A stretch of 37,840 nucleotides of DNA from Saprospiraceae bacterium (GTDB lineage Bacteria > Bacteroidota > Bacteroidia > Chitinophagales > Saprospiraceae): positions 1 to 37,840 of the forward strand of contig JAIPBL010000060.1 of assembly GCA_021739645.1 (NCBI GenBank). Reading direction: 5' to 3'. The position numbers and the translations under genes were made by a program. This document shows, in pieces, positions 15,093 through 23,947 of this stretch. The notes under the pieces were generated by a model, which saw only the letters and a list, made by a program, of their open reading frames with translations, made no database searches and had not been told where the DNA came from. The stretch's first letter is position 1. Each line of letters begins with the position of its first letter.

Positions 15093-18000
15093 ATGCTGGA
15101 TTCTATCATCAATTTTTCCATAAAAAACAAGGTCATCGTCGCCCTCGGCACCTTGGCGCTCATCGTCTGGGGCATCTTCGCCTTCACCCGGCTGCCTATA
15201 GATGCCATCCCTGACATCACCAACAACCAGGCGCAGGTGCTCACGGTCTGCCCGACTTTGGCTACGCCGGAGGTGGAGCAGTTCGTCACCTACCCCATCG
15301 AAAACGCCGTGCGGAGCATCCCCGGCGTCATCGAATTGCGGAGCATCAGCCGATTTGGGTTGAGCGTGGTGACGGTCGTTTTCGATGAAGACATTGACAA
15401 ATACCTCATCCGCCAGCTCGTCAACGAGAAGCTGAAAATGGCCGAGGAGCAAATCCCCGCTGGCTTCGGAACGCCTGAATTGGCGCCTGTTTCTACCGGT
15501 TTGGGTGAAATCCTGCACTACCGAATCGAGCCGAAACCCGGCTACGAAGACCGCTATTCACCCACCGAATTGCGCAGCATCCAAGACTGGATTGTGAAGC
15601 GCCAGCTCATGGGCATCCCCGGCGTGGTAGAAATCAACAGCTTCGGCGGCTACCTCAAACAGTACGAAGTGGCCGTCACGCCCGCCCGCCTCAAAGCCTT
15701 CGGCATCGGCATCGGTGAGGTCTTCGCTGCGCTCGAAAACGCCAACGAAAACACAGGCGGGGCCTACATCGAGAAGAACGCCAACGCCTATTTCATCCGT
15801 AGTGAGGGCTTGGCCAAATCGCTCGATGACATCCGCCAAATTGTGGTGAAATCGGAGGGCGGTACACCCATCAAAATAGGCGACATCGGCGAGGTGGGTA
15901 TCGGGAGCGCCATGCGCTACGGCGCCGTCAGCCACAACGGCGAGGGCGAAATCGTGCTCGGGATCGTGATGATGCTCAAGGGCGAAAATGCAGCGAGTGT
16001 TATTCAGGGGGTGAAAGCCCGCATTGGCCAAATCCAGTCGTCATTGCCAGAAGGCATCACCATCACCACCTTTTTAGACAGGGAAAAACTGGTGGACCGC
16101 ACCATCGCCACGGTTCGGAACAACCTTATCGAAGGAGCGCTCATCGTCATTTTCATCCTCGTTTTGCTCGTCGGCAACTTCCGTGCAGGGCTGCTCATCG
16201 CCTCGGTCATTCCGCTTTCGATGCTTTTTGCGCTGGGCATGATGCAGCTCACGGGCGTTAGCGCCAACCTCATGTCGCTCGGGGCCATTGACTTCGGGTT
16301 GATTGTGGACGGGGCGGTGATCATCGTGGAGGCGACGCTGCATTTCCTCCACGAAAAGGTTTTTCATCAAAAAAGACAGGAGGACGGCGGCTATGCCACC
16401 ATCCAACTTTCGCAGGGTGACATGGACGAAGCCGTGCGCTTTTCTTCCAGTAAAATCATGCGTTCCAGCGTCTTCGGGGTCATCATCATCCTCATCGTTT
16501 ACCTCCCCATCCTCTCGCTCACCGGCGTGGAGGGCAAGATGTTCAAGCCGATGGCACAGACCGTCAGCTTTGCGCTCATCGGGGCGCTGCTTTTGTCGTT
16601 GACGTATGTGCCAGCCGTGAGCGCAGCGTTTTTGAGCAAAAAACTGAAGGCAGAAAAGACCTTCGCCGACCGCATCATTGGCTTTTTTCAAAGGCGCTAT
16701 TTGCCTGCGCTCAACTTCGCGCTGAATTGGAAAAAACTGGTACTGGGCGCAACGGTCGCCGTCTTTGCCCTGTCCGTTTTTCTTTTTTCCAGAATGGGCG
16801 GCGAGTTCATCCCCACCCTCGACGAGGGCGACCTGATGATGCACGGCTTCTGTAAGCCCGGCACTTCGCTCACGCAAACGCTGGAAAGCCATCGGTTGGC
16901 ACAAAAAATCATTCTCGAAAACTTCCCGGACGAGGTGGAGCAAGTCATCTCAAAAATCGGCAGCGCCGAAATCCCGACCGACCCGATGGCGCCCGAAACC
17001 GCCGACAACGTCATTTTATTGAAACCAATGGAAGGTTGGACGAAGGCAGAAACAAAGGAGCAACTCGTCGAAATGATTGAGGAAAAAGTCTATCAAGTGC
17101 CCGGCATGGCTTTCGAGTTCACGCAGCCCATCAAGATGCGGTTCGATGAAATGATGACTGGGGTGCGCAGCGATATTGCCGTCAAAATTTTTGGCGACAA
17201 CCTCGACAGCCTCGCCCGTGCGGGGCACCGGGTCGAAAATCTCATCAAAGAAATCCCCGGCCTGCAAGACCTGAAAGTAGAGCAAATAGAGGGCCTTCCA
17301 CAAATCGTCGCCCGCTTCGACTATGCCAAAATCGCCCGATATGGCCTCCATGTCAAAGACGTGAACGAGGCGCTCCGCACGGCCTTCGCAGGTACGGCTG
17401 CCGGTGCAATTTTCGAGGACGAGCGCCGCTTCGACCTCGTGGTACGCCTCGCTGCCGACCACCGTGCGGACATCGAGGACGTCCGCCAACTGCCCATCGC
17501 CACCCCTGCCGGTCAGCTCATTCCGCTGTCCGAAGTGGCTGATGTGAACTACCGTCCCGGCGCTGCGCAAATCAGCCGGGACGATGGCCGCCGCCGCATC
17601 GTTGTCAGCGCCAACGTGCGGGGACGGGACGTGGAGAGTGCTATTGCGGATGTGCAACAGGCGTTGGAGGGAAAATTGAAACTGCCGAGCGGCTATTTTT
17701 TCACTTATGGTGGCCAATTTGAGAACCTGAAAGCCGCAAAAGCACGCCTCAGCATCGCCGTCCCGGTGGCGTTGTTGCTCATTTTTGGACTGCTGTATTT
17801 TGCCTTTAACTCGTTGAAAGAGAGCGTGTTGATATTTACTGCTATCCCCATGTCGGCCATTGGGGGCGTGTTTGCACTGCTGCTGCGGGACATGCCGTTC
17901 AGCATCTCGGCGGGAGTGGGGTTCATCGCCCTGTTCGGGGTGGCGGTGCTGAACGGCATCGTGCTGATTGCGTATTTCAACCAACTGGAGAAGGAGGGCG

Positions 18001-18248
18001 TGGCCAACGTGAACGAACGCATCGTGCGGGGTGCGCTGGTGCGCCTGCGTCCTGTGCTGATGACAGCGGCAGTGGCTTCGCTCGGTTTTTTGCCGATGGC
18101 AATATCAGCCGGAGCGGGTGCGGAGGTGCAGCGGCCTTTGGCCACGGTGGTCATTGGTGGGTTGGTTACTTCGACGTTGCTGACGCTGGTGGTTTTGCCG
18201 GTGTTGTATGCGATGTTTTTCAGGAAAAAAAAAGTTGATGAGGGTTGA
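15093..18248 (+). CDS. czcA: Heavy-metal RND efflux pump, CzcA/CusA-type
   Basis: 1051 residues with twelve predicted membrane helices and two large periplasmic domains. The start MLDSIINFSIKNKVIVALGTL and the blocks LPIDAIPDITNNQAQVLT and ATPEVEQFVTYPIENA are diagnostic of the HME branch. Helix 4 carries the HME signature DFGLIVDGAVIIVEA, and the helix 10 block is GVAVLNGIVLIAY. It should expel divalent (Co, Zn, Cd) or monovalent (Cu, Ag) metal using the proton gradient. Which metal cannot be told from this reading. CzcC- and CzcB-type partners lie at 19000 and 20267, on the far side of a minus-strand Uma2 gene. Confidence 0.95.
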   Translation: MLDSIINFSIKNKVIVALGTLALIVWGIFAFTRLPIDAIPDITNNQAQVLTVCPTLATPEVEQFVTYPIENAVRSIPGVIELRSISRFGLSVVTVVFDEDIDKYLIRQLVNEKLKMAEEQIPAGFGTPELAPVSTGLGEILHYRIEPKPGYEDRYSPTELRSIQDWIVKRQLMGIPGVVEINSFGGYLKQYEVAVTPARLKAFGIGIGEVFAALENANENTGGAYIEKNANAYFIRSEGLAKSLDDIRQIVVKSEGGTPIKIGDIGEVGIGSAMRYGAVSHNGEGEIVLGIVMMLKGENAASVIQGVKARIGQIQSSLPEGITITTFLDREKLVDRTIATVRNNLIEGALIVIFILVLLVGNFRAGLLIASVIPLSMLFALGMMQLTGVSANLMSLGAIDFGLIVDGAVIIVEATLHFLHEKVFHQKRQEDGGYATIQLSQGDMDEAVRFSSSKIMRSSVFGVIIILIVYLPILSLTGVEGKMFKPMAQTVSFALIGALLLSLTYVPAVSAAFLSKKLKAEKTFADRIIGFFQRRYLPALNFALNWKKLVLGATVAVFALSVFLFSRMGGEFIPTLDEGDLMMHGFCKPGTSLTQTLESHRLAQKIILENFPDEVEQVISKIGSAEIPTDPMAPETADNVILLKPMEGWTKAETKEQLVEMIEEKVYQVPGMAFEFTQPIKMRFDEMMTGVRSDIAVKIFGDNLDSLARAGHRVENLIKEIPGLQDLKVEQIEGLPQIVARFDYAKIARYGLHVKDVNEALRTAFAGTAAGAIFEDERRFDLVVRLAADHRADIEDVRQLPIATPAGQLIPLSEVADVNYRPGAAQISRDDGRRRIVVSANVRGRDVESAIADVQQALEGKLKLPSGYFFTYGGQFENLKAAKARLSIAVPVALLLIFGLLYFAFNSLKESVLIFTAIPMSAIGGVFALLLRDMPFSISAGVGFIALFGVAVLNGIVLIAYFNQLEKEGVANVNERIVRGALVRLRPVLMTAAVASLGFLPMAISAGAGAEVQRPLATVVIGGLVTSTLLTLVVLPVLYAMFFRKKKVDEG

Positions 18249-18287
18249 TAAAAGTTGATAACCCACTGGCTATCAACCCTTATCAAC
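18234..18287. terminator. Hairpin built of GTTGAT repeats between convergent genes
   Basis: A 17-base left arm (18234-18250) pairs with 18271-18287; the only non-Watson-Crick position is a G-T wobble. The unit GTTGATA or its complement occurs about six times between 18234 and 18296. It sits between the end of czcA (its stop codon is in the left arm) and the end of the minus-strand Uma2 gene, so it probably ends transcripts from both sides. Confidence 0.65.
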
Positions 18288-18311
18288 ATATCAACTTTTA
18301 TAAACCCAAAA

Positions 18312-18974
18312 TCACCCCATCATTTTTTTCAAAGCCTCAAAGTTGGCTTTTTCATCAAAAATGGCGGCGATGGGTATTTCAAACTCAGGCAGGACGATGC
18401 TTTTGATGTCTTCGCCCGGGAAAAATTTGCCGTAGGGCAAATAAGTAGTATCGGTCGGAACCAAGAGGGCATACTGCTCAACGCATTGTATATCGGGGTC
18501 AATAATCCAGTATTCCCGGATGCCGTGCAGGGCGTAGTCCTCGAATTTGGTTTCCCGGTCGTGCTTTTTAGTGCTGGGCGAAAGGATTTCGACGATAAAA
18601 TCAGGAGCGGGGTGGAGCATGGTATTGTCGTTGAAAGCAGCGGCTTTCTCATTGCCCCAGAATGAAATATCAGGCTCATAATCGTTTCGGGTCAAGGCAA
18701 TAAGCGCTTTTTCAACAGCTGTTGTACCCAGTTTCTTTAAGAGGACAAAGTTTCTCAAAAGGTTATTGAGTCTATCGCTAATGAGGTAATGCCCCCGCTT
18801 CACCGGAGAATGTAAAACGACTTCACCATTGATGAACTCAGCTTTGACATCCTCCGTGAGCCATTCCCGAAACTCCTCCCGGCGACGGGCTTCCTCAGTC
18901 AATGCAGTTTGCATTTGCTGGTAAAGCATCACAGCGCCGGGGCTTTTTAAAATATCACTAACTGTAATTTCCAT
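18312..18974 (-). CDS. Uma2-family (DUF820) PD-(D/E)XK nuclease-like protein
   Basis: 220 residues from the start at 18974; a longer frame begins at 18995 but that overlaps the start region of the divergent czcC gene. Core motifs of the family are present: EFINGEVVLHSPVKRGH, NDYEPDISFW, APDFIVEILSPSTKKHDRETKFEDYALHGIREYWIIDP. The Asp/Glu/Lys residues in these blocks form the PD-(D/E)XK-type active site. Biological role is unknown; these genes occur in many copies in Saprospiria and cyanobacteria. It interrupts the czc cluster in the opposite orientation, only 25 bases from the czcC start. Confidence 0.9.
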   Translation of the reverse strand: MEITVSDILKSPGAVMLYQQMQTALTEEARRREEFREWLTEDVKAEFINGEVVLHSPVKRGHYLISDRLNNLLRNFVLLKKLGTTAVEKALIALTRNDYEPDISFWGNEKAAAFNDNTMLHPAPDFIVEILSPSTKKHDRETKFEDYALHGIREYWIIDPDIQCVEQYALLVPTDTTYLPYGKFFPGEDIKSIVLPEFEIPIAAIFDEKANFEALKKMMG

Positions 18975-18999
18975 GCGGAAGATTTTAGAAAACAAATTT

Positions 19000-20199
19000 A
19001 TGGCTTTTTATAGAAACATCTATGCCTTGGTATTGGTTGGGCTGTGCCAAATGGGCACTGCCCAAACCATCCTCACCGAGCAGCAAGCCATCGAAATGGC
19101 GCTCAAAACCCACCCGGCGATGGAGGCCACGAGCCAGTACATTCGGCAGCAGGAGGTGCTGAAAAATGCCGGTACGATGTGGGAACATTCACAGTTTTTC
19201 CACAGTGTCACTGCCGACCCCGATTTGGGTCTGTTCGGAACTACGAACTTGGGCATTCAGCAAAATTTCCCTTCGGGAAAAACGACCCGTGCCAACCGTG
19301 GCCTCCACGCCAGCCTGCAAAGGCAGGCCGAAGCACGGCAGGGTTTGACAAGGCAAGAGGTTGTGAAACAGGTGCGTGAAATCTACCACCACCTGAGCTA
19401 CCTCGACGGCAAATCGGCGCTCTACAGCCACCTCGACAGCGTTTATCAACGTGTAGCCAAGGCGGCTGATGCTCGCTACCGGACAGGCGATGTGTCGCTG
19501 GCGGAGAAGCTGGCGGCGCAGGACAAGGCCGCCCAAATCCGGTTGGATGCCCGAACGGTCTATCACGAAATCGAGTTCGACCGCATTGTTTTGGGGCAAA
19601 TACTGGGACTGGGCGAGGCGGTCCAGCCTGTGGTGGAGCGCCTGCACGAGGGTGTGTTTTCCATTGCAGACACCACGCTTTTGCAGACTTCGACGATGGC
19701 GAAATACAGCAAAAGCGCCATCGAAGTGGCCCGCTCGGAGCAGGAATTGACGAAGGCGAAATTTGCCCCAACTGCCTCGGCAGGGGTGTTCGGGCAGTAC
19801 CTCGGCAATGGCGACATCTATCCCGGCTGGCAGTTGGGGCTGAACGTACCGCTGTTCAAAAAGTCGCTCAGGGCGCAATCGGAGGCAGCGGAAATCGGAA
19901 TTGAAGCAGCCAATGCAGCGTTTCGGACTGCCCTTCTGGCCCAGCAAAACGAACTTGGCCACCTCCTCCACGAGCAGGAGAAGTACCTGATTTTACTGGA
20001 ATACTACAATGCCGATGGGAAAGTGCTGGCGGCGGAATTGCTCCGCACGGGCGAGTTGAACTACTCACAGGGCGAACTGAGCTATGCTGATTTTGTGCAG
20101 TTGCTGGAGCAGGCGGCGGGCATCGAGGTGCAGCATTTAGAGAATTTGTTGGGGCTGAACCAGACGATAATTGAGTTGGAGGCACTAACCGGGCAGTAA
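19000..20199 (+). CDS. czcC: CzcC-like outer-membrane efflux protein (TolC family)
   Basis: 399 residues from ATG 19000, giving a signal peptide (MAFYRNIYALVLVGLCQMGTAQ); the longer frame from 18973 is less likely. Outer-membrane factor motifs: ILTEQQAIEMALKTHPAMEATSQY near the N-terminus, NLGIQQNFPSGKTTRANRG, and PGWQLGLNVPLFKKSLRAQSEAAEIGIEAAN in the second half. It should form the outer-membrane duct of the metal efflux system with CzcA (15093) and CzcB (20267). It starts 26 bases from the divergent Uma2 start, so its promoter must lie within or next to that gene. Confidence 0.9.
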   Translation: MAFYRNIYALVLVGLCQMGTAQTILTEQQAIEMALKTHPAMEATSQYIRQQEVLKNAGTMWEHSQFFHSVTADPDLGLFGTTNLGIQQNFPSGKTTRANRGLHASLQRQAEARQGLTRQEVVKQVREIYHHLSYLDGKSALYSHLDSVYQRVAKAADARYRTGDVSLAEKLAAQDKAAQIRLDARTVYHEIEFDRIVLGQILGLGEAVQPVVERLHEGVFSIADTTLLQTSTMAKYSKSAIEVARSEQELTKAKFAPTASAGVFGQYLGNGDIYPGWQLGLNVPLFKKSLRAQSEAAEIGIEAANAAFRTALLAQQNELGHLLHEQEKYLILLEYYNADGKVLAAELLRTGELNYSQGELSYADFVQLLEQAAGIEVQHLENLLGLNQTIIELEALTGQ

Positions 20200-20266
20200 T
20201 TAAATCAAACGTAGGGGGGGTTCAAAACCTCGCCGACGTTAAAAATTTGACAATCAATTATTTACA

Positions 20267-21460
20267 ATGAAAAATACCATCCTTTTCCTTTCCATTCTAT
20301 CCTTACTTTGGTCATGTGGCGATGCCAACCACTCGCACGAAGCTGGCGCAGACCACAACCACGACCACACCTACACCGCCCCTCAAGGTGTGGACGGCTT
20401 CGCACATCTCTCCCCGGAACAAATGAAACTGGCGGATATCGAATACGCCGTTTTGACTAAGCGGAATATCTCGGATGACCTTCGGGTGAACGCACAACTC
20501 GTTGTTCATCAAGAACATACGGCGGCGGTGACGGCCTTTTCCGACGGTATCCTCGCCGACTTGCGCACGTCGCTGAACGCCAACGTACGCAAGGGCCAGG
20601 TGTTGGCCATTGTTCGTAAGCCGGACTTGTTGGATATGCAGCAGCAGTTTTTGGAAAACAAAGACCGGCTGGTGTTCCTGCAATCGGAATTTGACCGCTA
20701 CAAATCGCTGAAAGATGCCGACGCTACGGCCTCCAAAAACTTCCAAAAGGCCGATGCCGACTTGCGGGCAGCGAAGACGACCGCCGCTGTGCTGGCCGCC
20801 AAATTGCGGCAGTACCAAATCAACCCCGACAAGCTGACGGCTGCAAATTTGAGCACCCAGCTCACGCTCACAGCGCCGGTGAGCGGCATCGTTACGGCCA
20901 TCCACACGAATGTTGGAGCAGCGGTGCAGCCGGGCACGCTCGTTTGCGAAGTGATGGACATGAGCCAACTCCACGCCGACCTTTGGGTATATGAAAAGGA
21001 TATTCTGAAGGTGAAAAATGGCCAACAGGTGCAGCTCGTTTTCCCGGCTGATGCATCGAAAACCTATCCGGCAGTGATTTACAGCCTTGACAAAACGCTC
21101 GACCCAGAGAAACGGGCGGTGCGGGTTCACGCCAAATTGCAGGGGAGTCCAGCGGCACAAACCAACTTCGTGAGCGGCGCATTTTTGGAGGCTCGCATCG
21201 CGACCTCGGACAAGGGCGGCTCGGACGCGCTGCCGGAAGTGGCGGTGGTACAGGAGGGCGAGGAGGACTTTATCTATTACCTCGAGAAAGAAAATGCAGA
21301 AGGCCATTTTTTCAATAAAATAAAGGTGGAAAAGGGCGGCTCGGCCAACGGCTTTGTGTTAGTAACACTGTCGGGGGCATTGCCCGAAGGCGCTAAAATC
21401 GTGTCGAAAGGGGCATACTACGTGTCGGCGCAGGGGGCGGGTGTGGCGGTGGAAGAGTAA
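20267..21460 (+). CDS. czcB: CzcB/CusB-like metal efflux adaptor, lipoprotein with His-rich N-terminus
   Basis: 397 residues. A lipoprotein signal (MKNTILFLSILSLLWSC, Cys17) is followed by a His-rich segment (ANHSHEAGADHNHDHTY) that can bind metal. Then come the adaptor domains: EHTAAVTAFSDGILADLRTSLNANVRKGQVLAIV (lipoyl half), a long alpha-hairpin (about 120-185), LTAPVSGIVTAIHTNVGAAVQPGTLV (second lipoyl half), a beta-barrel and a membrane-proximal domain. It links CzcA and CzcC across the periplasm and may hand periplasmic metal to the pump. It is 67 bases after czcC, in the same operon. Confidence 0.92.
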   Translation: MKNTILFLSILSLLWSCGDANHSHEAGADHNHDHTYTAPQGVDGFAHLSPEQMKLADIEYAVLTKRNISDDLRVNAQLVVHQEHTAAVTAFSDGILADLRTSLNANVRKGQVLAIVRKPDLLDMQQQFLENKDRLVFLQSEFDRYKSLKDADATASKNFQKADADLRAAKTTAAVLAAKLRQYQINPDKLTAANLSTQLTLTAPVSGIVTAIHTNVGAAVQPGTLVCEVMDMSQLHADLWVYEKDILKVKNGQQVQLVFPADASKTYPAVIYSLDKTLDPEKRAVRVHAKLQGSPAAQTNFVSGAFLEARIATSDKGGSDALPEVAVVQEGEEDFIYYLEKENAEGHFFNKIKVEKGGSANGFVLVTLSGALPEGAKIVSKGAYYVSAQGAGVAVEE

Positions 21461-21470
21461 AACAGCCTTG

Positions 21471-21514
21471 GTGATAAACATCACAGGTTTGAATTGGAAT
21501 TAGCAATTACTTTG
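21471..21514 (+). promoter_or_regulatory. Crp/Fnr-like box and -7 element of the sulfur module
   Basis: GTGAT-AAAC-ATCAC at 21471-21484 has perfect arms. Its centre (21477.5) lies 36.5 bases before the last G of TTACTTTG (21507-21514). A TTTG at 21488-21491 is only 15 bases from the -7, too close for a normal -33. This fits a class II activated promoter in front of the heme lipoprotein gene, with the regulator encoded a few genes downstream. Confidence 0.6.
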
Positions 21515-21542
21515 CCCCTGCAAAACAAAAAATTGTATCGAA

Positions 21543-21602
21543 ATGAAAAAATTCACCCCAACTGGGCTGCTTCACTTGCATGATAAAAGGCAGGAAAACT
21601 AG
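21543..21602 (+). CDS. Possible 19-residue leader peptide
   Basis: ATG at 21543 opens MKKFTPTGLLHLHDKRQEN then TAG, located between the predicted transcription start (about 21520) and the DUF3365 gene. AT-rich sequence precedes it as for other starts here. There is no homologue to support it, so it may be chance. Confidence 0.2.
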   Translation: MKKFTPTGLLHLHDKRQEN

Positions 21603-21643
21603 CACAGATTAGGGTTTGGGTTTTGTCTAAAAATAAGATAAAA

Positions 21644-22234
21644 ATGAAGGCTTTATCATCGGTTGCAATTTTGTTCATGGTACTGTTTTTGGCACAATGC
21701 ACAAGCGACAAATCTGGTGGGCAACAGCTCACTCCTGACGAGGAAAAAGCCTATTTGGAAAAAGGCAAGGCCATAGCTGAATCCACTTTCGCAGCACTGA
21801 GCGGCAAACTGGCCACAGCCATGGAGGAGGGCGGCGTGGAGGGTGCTGTGCAATATTGTAATTTGGCAGCCATGCCGCTGGTTGACAGCCTCTCGAAGGC
21901 AAACAATGCTACCATTCGGCGCACCAGCCAGAAGCCTCGAAATCCACTTGATGCACCGTCGGAATGGGAAGCTGAAATTTTGGCGGGATTTCAACAATCG
22001 ACCGCCAAGGGAGAAAAGGCAATGCCTAGGTTGAAAATACTGGACAACAATAAAGTGGCCTTTGCGGCACCAATCATCCTCCAACCACTTTGCATGAAAT
22101 GCCACGGAACAGTGGGAACGGACATTGCCGAAGCCGACTATGCCATCATTAAAAAACTGTATCCAAAAGATGAGGCCGTTGGCTACAAACCCGGTGAACT
22201 TCGGGGAATGTGGAGTATTGTGTTTGAGCAATAA
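21644..22234 (+). CDS. DUF3365-type c-heme lipoprotein
   Basis: 196 residues from ATG 21644 (a TTG further upstream is less likely). Lipoprotein signal MKALSSVAILFMVLFLAQC, Cys19. The C-terminal half carries one heme-binding motif, Cys150-x-x-Cys153-His154 in LQPLCMKCHG, preceded by the family context (AVQYCNLAAMPLVD, IRRTSQKPRNPLDAPSEWE). DUF3365 (Tll0287-like) domains are periplasmic heme sensors or electron carriers. Placement at the head of the rhodanese/YeeE genes and behind a Crp/Fnr-like box suggests electron transfer or sensing linked to sulfur oxidation; that is inference. Confidence 0.9.
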   Translation: MKALSSVAILFMVLFLAQCTSDKSGGQQLTPDEEKAYLEKGKAIAESTFAALSGKLATAMEEGGVEGAVQYCNLAAMPLVDSLSKANNATIRRTSQKPRNPLDAPSEWEAEILAGFQQSTAKGEKAMPRLKILDNNKVAFAAPIILQPLCMKCHGTVGTDIAEADYAIIKKLYPKDEAVGYKPGELRGMWSIVFEQ

Positions 22235-22256
22235 GAGAATATTATTTTAAAACGGT

Positions 22257-22264
22257 TACTTTTG
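22257..22264 (+). promoter_or_regulatory. -7 promoter element before the rhodanese lipoprotein gene
   Basis: TACTTTTG is a full match to TAnnTTTG, 54 bases upstream of the ATG at 22318. No properly spaced -33 TTTG and no Crp/Fnr-like box are visible, so it may be a weak internal promoter of the sulfur operon. Confidence 0.35.
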
Positions 22265-22317
22265 AGACCCCAAGAAAAAAGCTTGAGAACTGACTAATCT
22301 TTTCTGAAAATACTAAC

Positions 22318-22695
22318 ATGAAGCAATTTTTCATCCTTTTGTTCCTGACTTTCGCTAGCCTTACATCGTGCACATCCCAGACGGAACCTCAAGGGTACAC
22401 CGACCTGGAAGTCAACGATTTCAAAGCCAAAATAGCCGAGCCAGGCACTGTACTGCTAGATGTGCGCACACCGGAAGAAACAACCTCACTTGGCATGATT
22501 GAAGGAGCCGGCCAACTGGATTTTGAAGCGGACAATTTCGAAGCTGAAATTGAGAAACTGGACAAGGAGAAAACATACTTGGTTTACTGCCGCAGCGGTA
22601 ATCGAAGCGGACAAGCTTGTGCATTGATGGCTCAAAAAGGCTTTAAGAATTTATACAACTTAAAAGGTGGTTATAGGGCTTGGACTGCAGACTGA
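22318..22695 (+). CDS. Periplasmic rhodanese-domain lipoprotein
   Basis: 125 residues. Lipoprotein signal MKQFFILLFLTFASLTSC (Cys18), then a single rhodanese domain: VLLDVRTPEE and the active-site loop with Cys91 in VYCRSGNRSG, ending GFKNLYNLKGGYRAW. It should move sulfane sulfur between carriers on the outside of the inner membrane, for example from thiosulfate or persulfides. It lies in line with the heme lipoprotein upstream (83 bases) and the YeeE/YedE transporters downstream (47 bases), consistent with feeding sulfur to import or oxidation. Confidence 0.93.
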   Translation: MKQFFILLFLTFASLTSCTSQTEPQGYTDLEVNDFKAKIAEPGTVLLDVRTPEETTSLGMIEGAGQLDFEADNFEAEIEKLDKEKTYLVYCRSGNRSGQACALMAQKGFKNLYNLKGGYRAWTAD

Positions 22696-22742
22696 CAGCT
22701 CACTTTAGGGCTAATTCATTAAACTAAAAACGTTTATCAATC

Positions 22743-23306
22743 ATGTTAGAACTAATAAGACAACCTTGGCACTGGTCAACAGCAGGCATATTGATTGGCC
22801 TGATTGTGCCGCTACTACTGATTTTGGGCAACAAGAGTTTTGGCATCTCCGCCAACCTTCGGCATATTTGCGCCGCTTGTTTCCCCGCTGATATTTCTTT
22901 CTTTAAATACGATTGGAAAAAGGAGATATGGAACATTTTCTTTGCCGTGGGCATCATCCTCGGCGGCTTTCTGGCCGTCACTTATTTGCATGACCCCGAG
23001 CAAGTGAAAGTAGCGCCAACATTGGTTTCTGACTTGGCTCAGTTCGGAATTGACGACTATACTAACCTAGTGCCCAATCAGCTATTCAACTGGCACAGCC
23101 TGCTGACTATCAAGGGCTTTTTGTTCATCGTGGTTGGTGGATTCTTGGTGGGCTTTGGTACACGCTATGCAGGTGGGTGTACTAGCGGCCATGCCATCAG
23201 CGGCCTTGCCAATCTTCAATTGCCATCGTTGGTGGCTACCATCTGCTTCATGGTTGGTGGGTTTATCTCGGCCAATCTAATCGTACCGTTTTTGTTAAAA
23301 CTTTAA
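22743..23306 (+). CDS. YeeE/YedE-family sulfur transporter, first half
   Basis: 187 residues with about five membrane helices. The family signature is present: GFGTRYAGGCTSGHAISGLANLQLPSLVATICFMVGG, in which the GGCTSGH Cys is the conserved sulfur-handling residue. A second Cys pair lies in LRHICAACFPADI. In other bacteria a single protein (TsuA) imports thiosulfate through three such cysteines; in Bacteroidota the transporter is often split into two short proteins as here, the partner being at 23318. The substrate is thiosulfate or another sulfane-sulfur compound by family. Confidence 0.9.
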   Translation: MLELIRQPWHWSTAGILIGLIVPLLLILGNKSFGISANLRHICAACFPADISFFKYDWKKEIWNIFFAVGIILGGFLAVTYLHDPEQVKVAPTLVSDLAQFGIDDYTNLVPNQLFNWHSLLTIKGFLFIVVGGFLVGFGTRYAGGCTSGHAISGLANLQLPSLVATICFMVGGFISANLIVPFLLKL

Positions 23307-23317
23307 AAATCTAAGCA

Positions 23318-23845
23318 ATGAGCAAGATAAAATCGGGCGCAACAGCCAACATCGCAGAAACGATGAACACGGACTTTGAAGTTCGGTCCCTAGATGCCCA
23401 AACTGTTAATGGCGGCGAGAAGGATATGTCCTTCTTGCGCAACCTGAAATTCATGCTGGCAGGAATTTTCTTCGGACTAATACTGGTGAAGTCGGAGGTG
23501 ATTTCTTGGTTTCGGATTCAGGAGATGTTTCGGCTGGAATCCTTCCACATGTACGGCGTCATTGGCACGGCGGTAGTGGTTGGAATTATATCTATTTTAT
23601 TGATTAAGAAGCTGAAAATCAAGACGATACATGGTGATGCCATTGAATTTCAGGACAAAAGGTTTACCAAAGGCCAAGTCATTGGTGGGCTTATTTTCGG
23701 ACTTGGATGGGCCATTACAGGTGCTTGCCCGGGCCCATTACTTGCGCAACTTGGCTCAGGTGTTGGCGTCATTTCCATCACCATTTTGAGTGCTGTCGCC
23801 GGCACTTGGGTTTATGGCAAGTTTCGGGATAAGTTGCCGAATTAA
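23318..23845 (+). CDS. YeeE/YedE-family sulfur transporter, second half (DUF6691-like)
   Basis: 175 residues. A hydrophilic N-terminal ~40 residues is followed by four helices. The second family signature, IGGLIFGLGWAITGACPGPLLAQLGSG, contains the conserved Cys in GACPGP. It starts 12 bases after the first half, so the two are co-translated and probably assemble into one channel. The N-terminal extension is longer than needed; a later start at the Met before SFLRNLKF (about 23426) is possible. Confidence 0.88.
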   Translation: MSKIKSGATANIAETMNTDFEVRSLDAQTVNGGEKDMSFLRNLKFMLAGIFFGLILVKSEVISWFRIQEMFRLESFHMYGVIGTAVVVGIISILLIKKLKIKTIHGDAIEFQDKRFTKGQVIGGLIFGLGWAITGACPGPLLAQLGSGVGVISITILSAVAGTWVYGKFRDKLPN

Positions 23846-23947
23846 TGGCTTCGGTGTTTCGCTGTGTTATGGTTTTCTTGTTACGAAGTTTATGATTTTA
23901 CCGAACCATTGAGCAATGAAACCATCATGCAATCCAAAAATCAAACA

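Noticed and set aside
17016-17984. 322-codon minus-strand open frame under czcA
   Set aside because: Antisense shadow of the pump gene with no recognisable motif.
20312-21307. 331-codon minus-strand open frame under czcB
   Set aside because: Antisense shadow; the plus-strand frame encodes a clear adaptor with lipoprotein signal.
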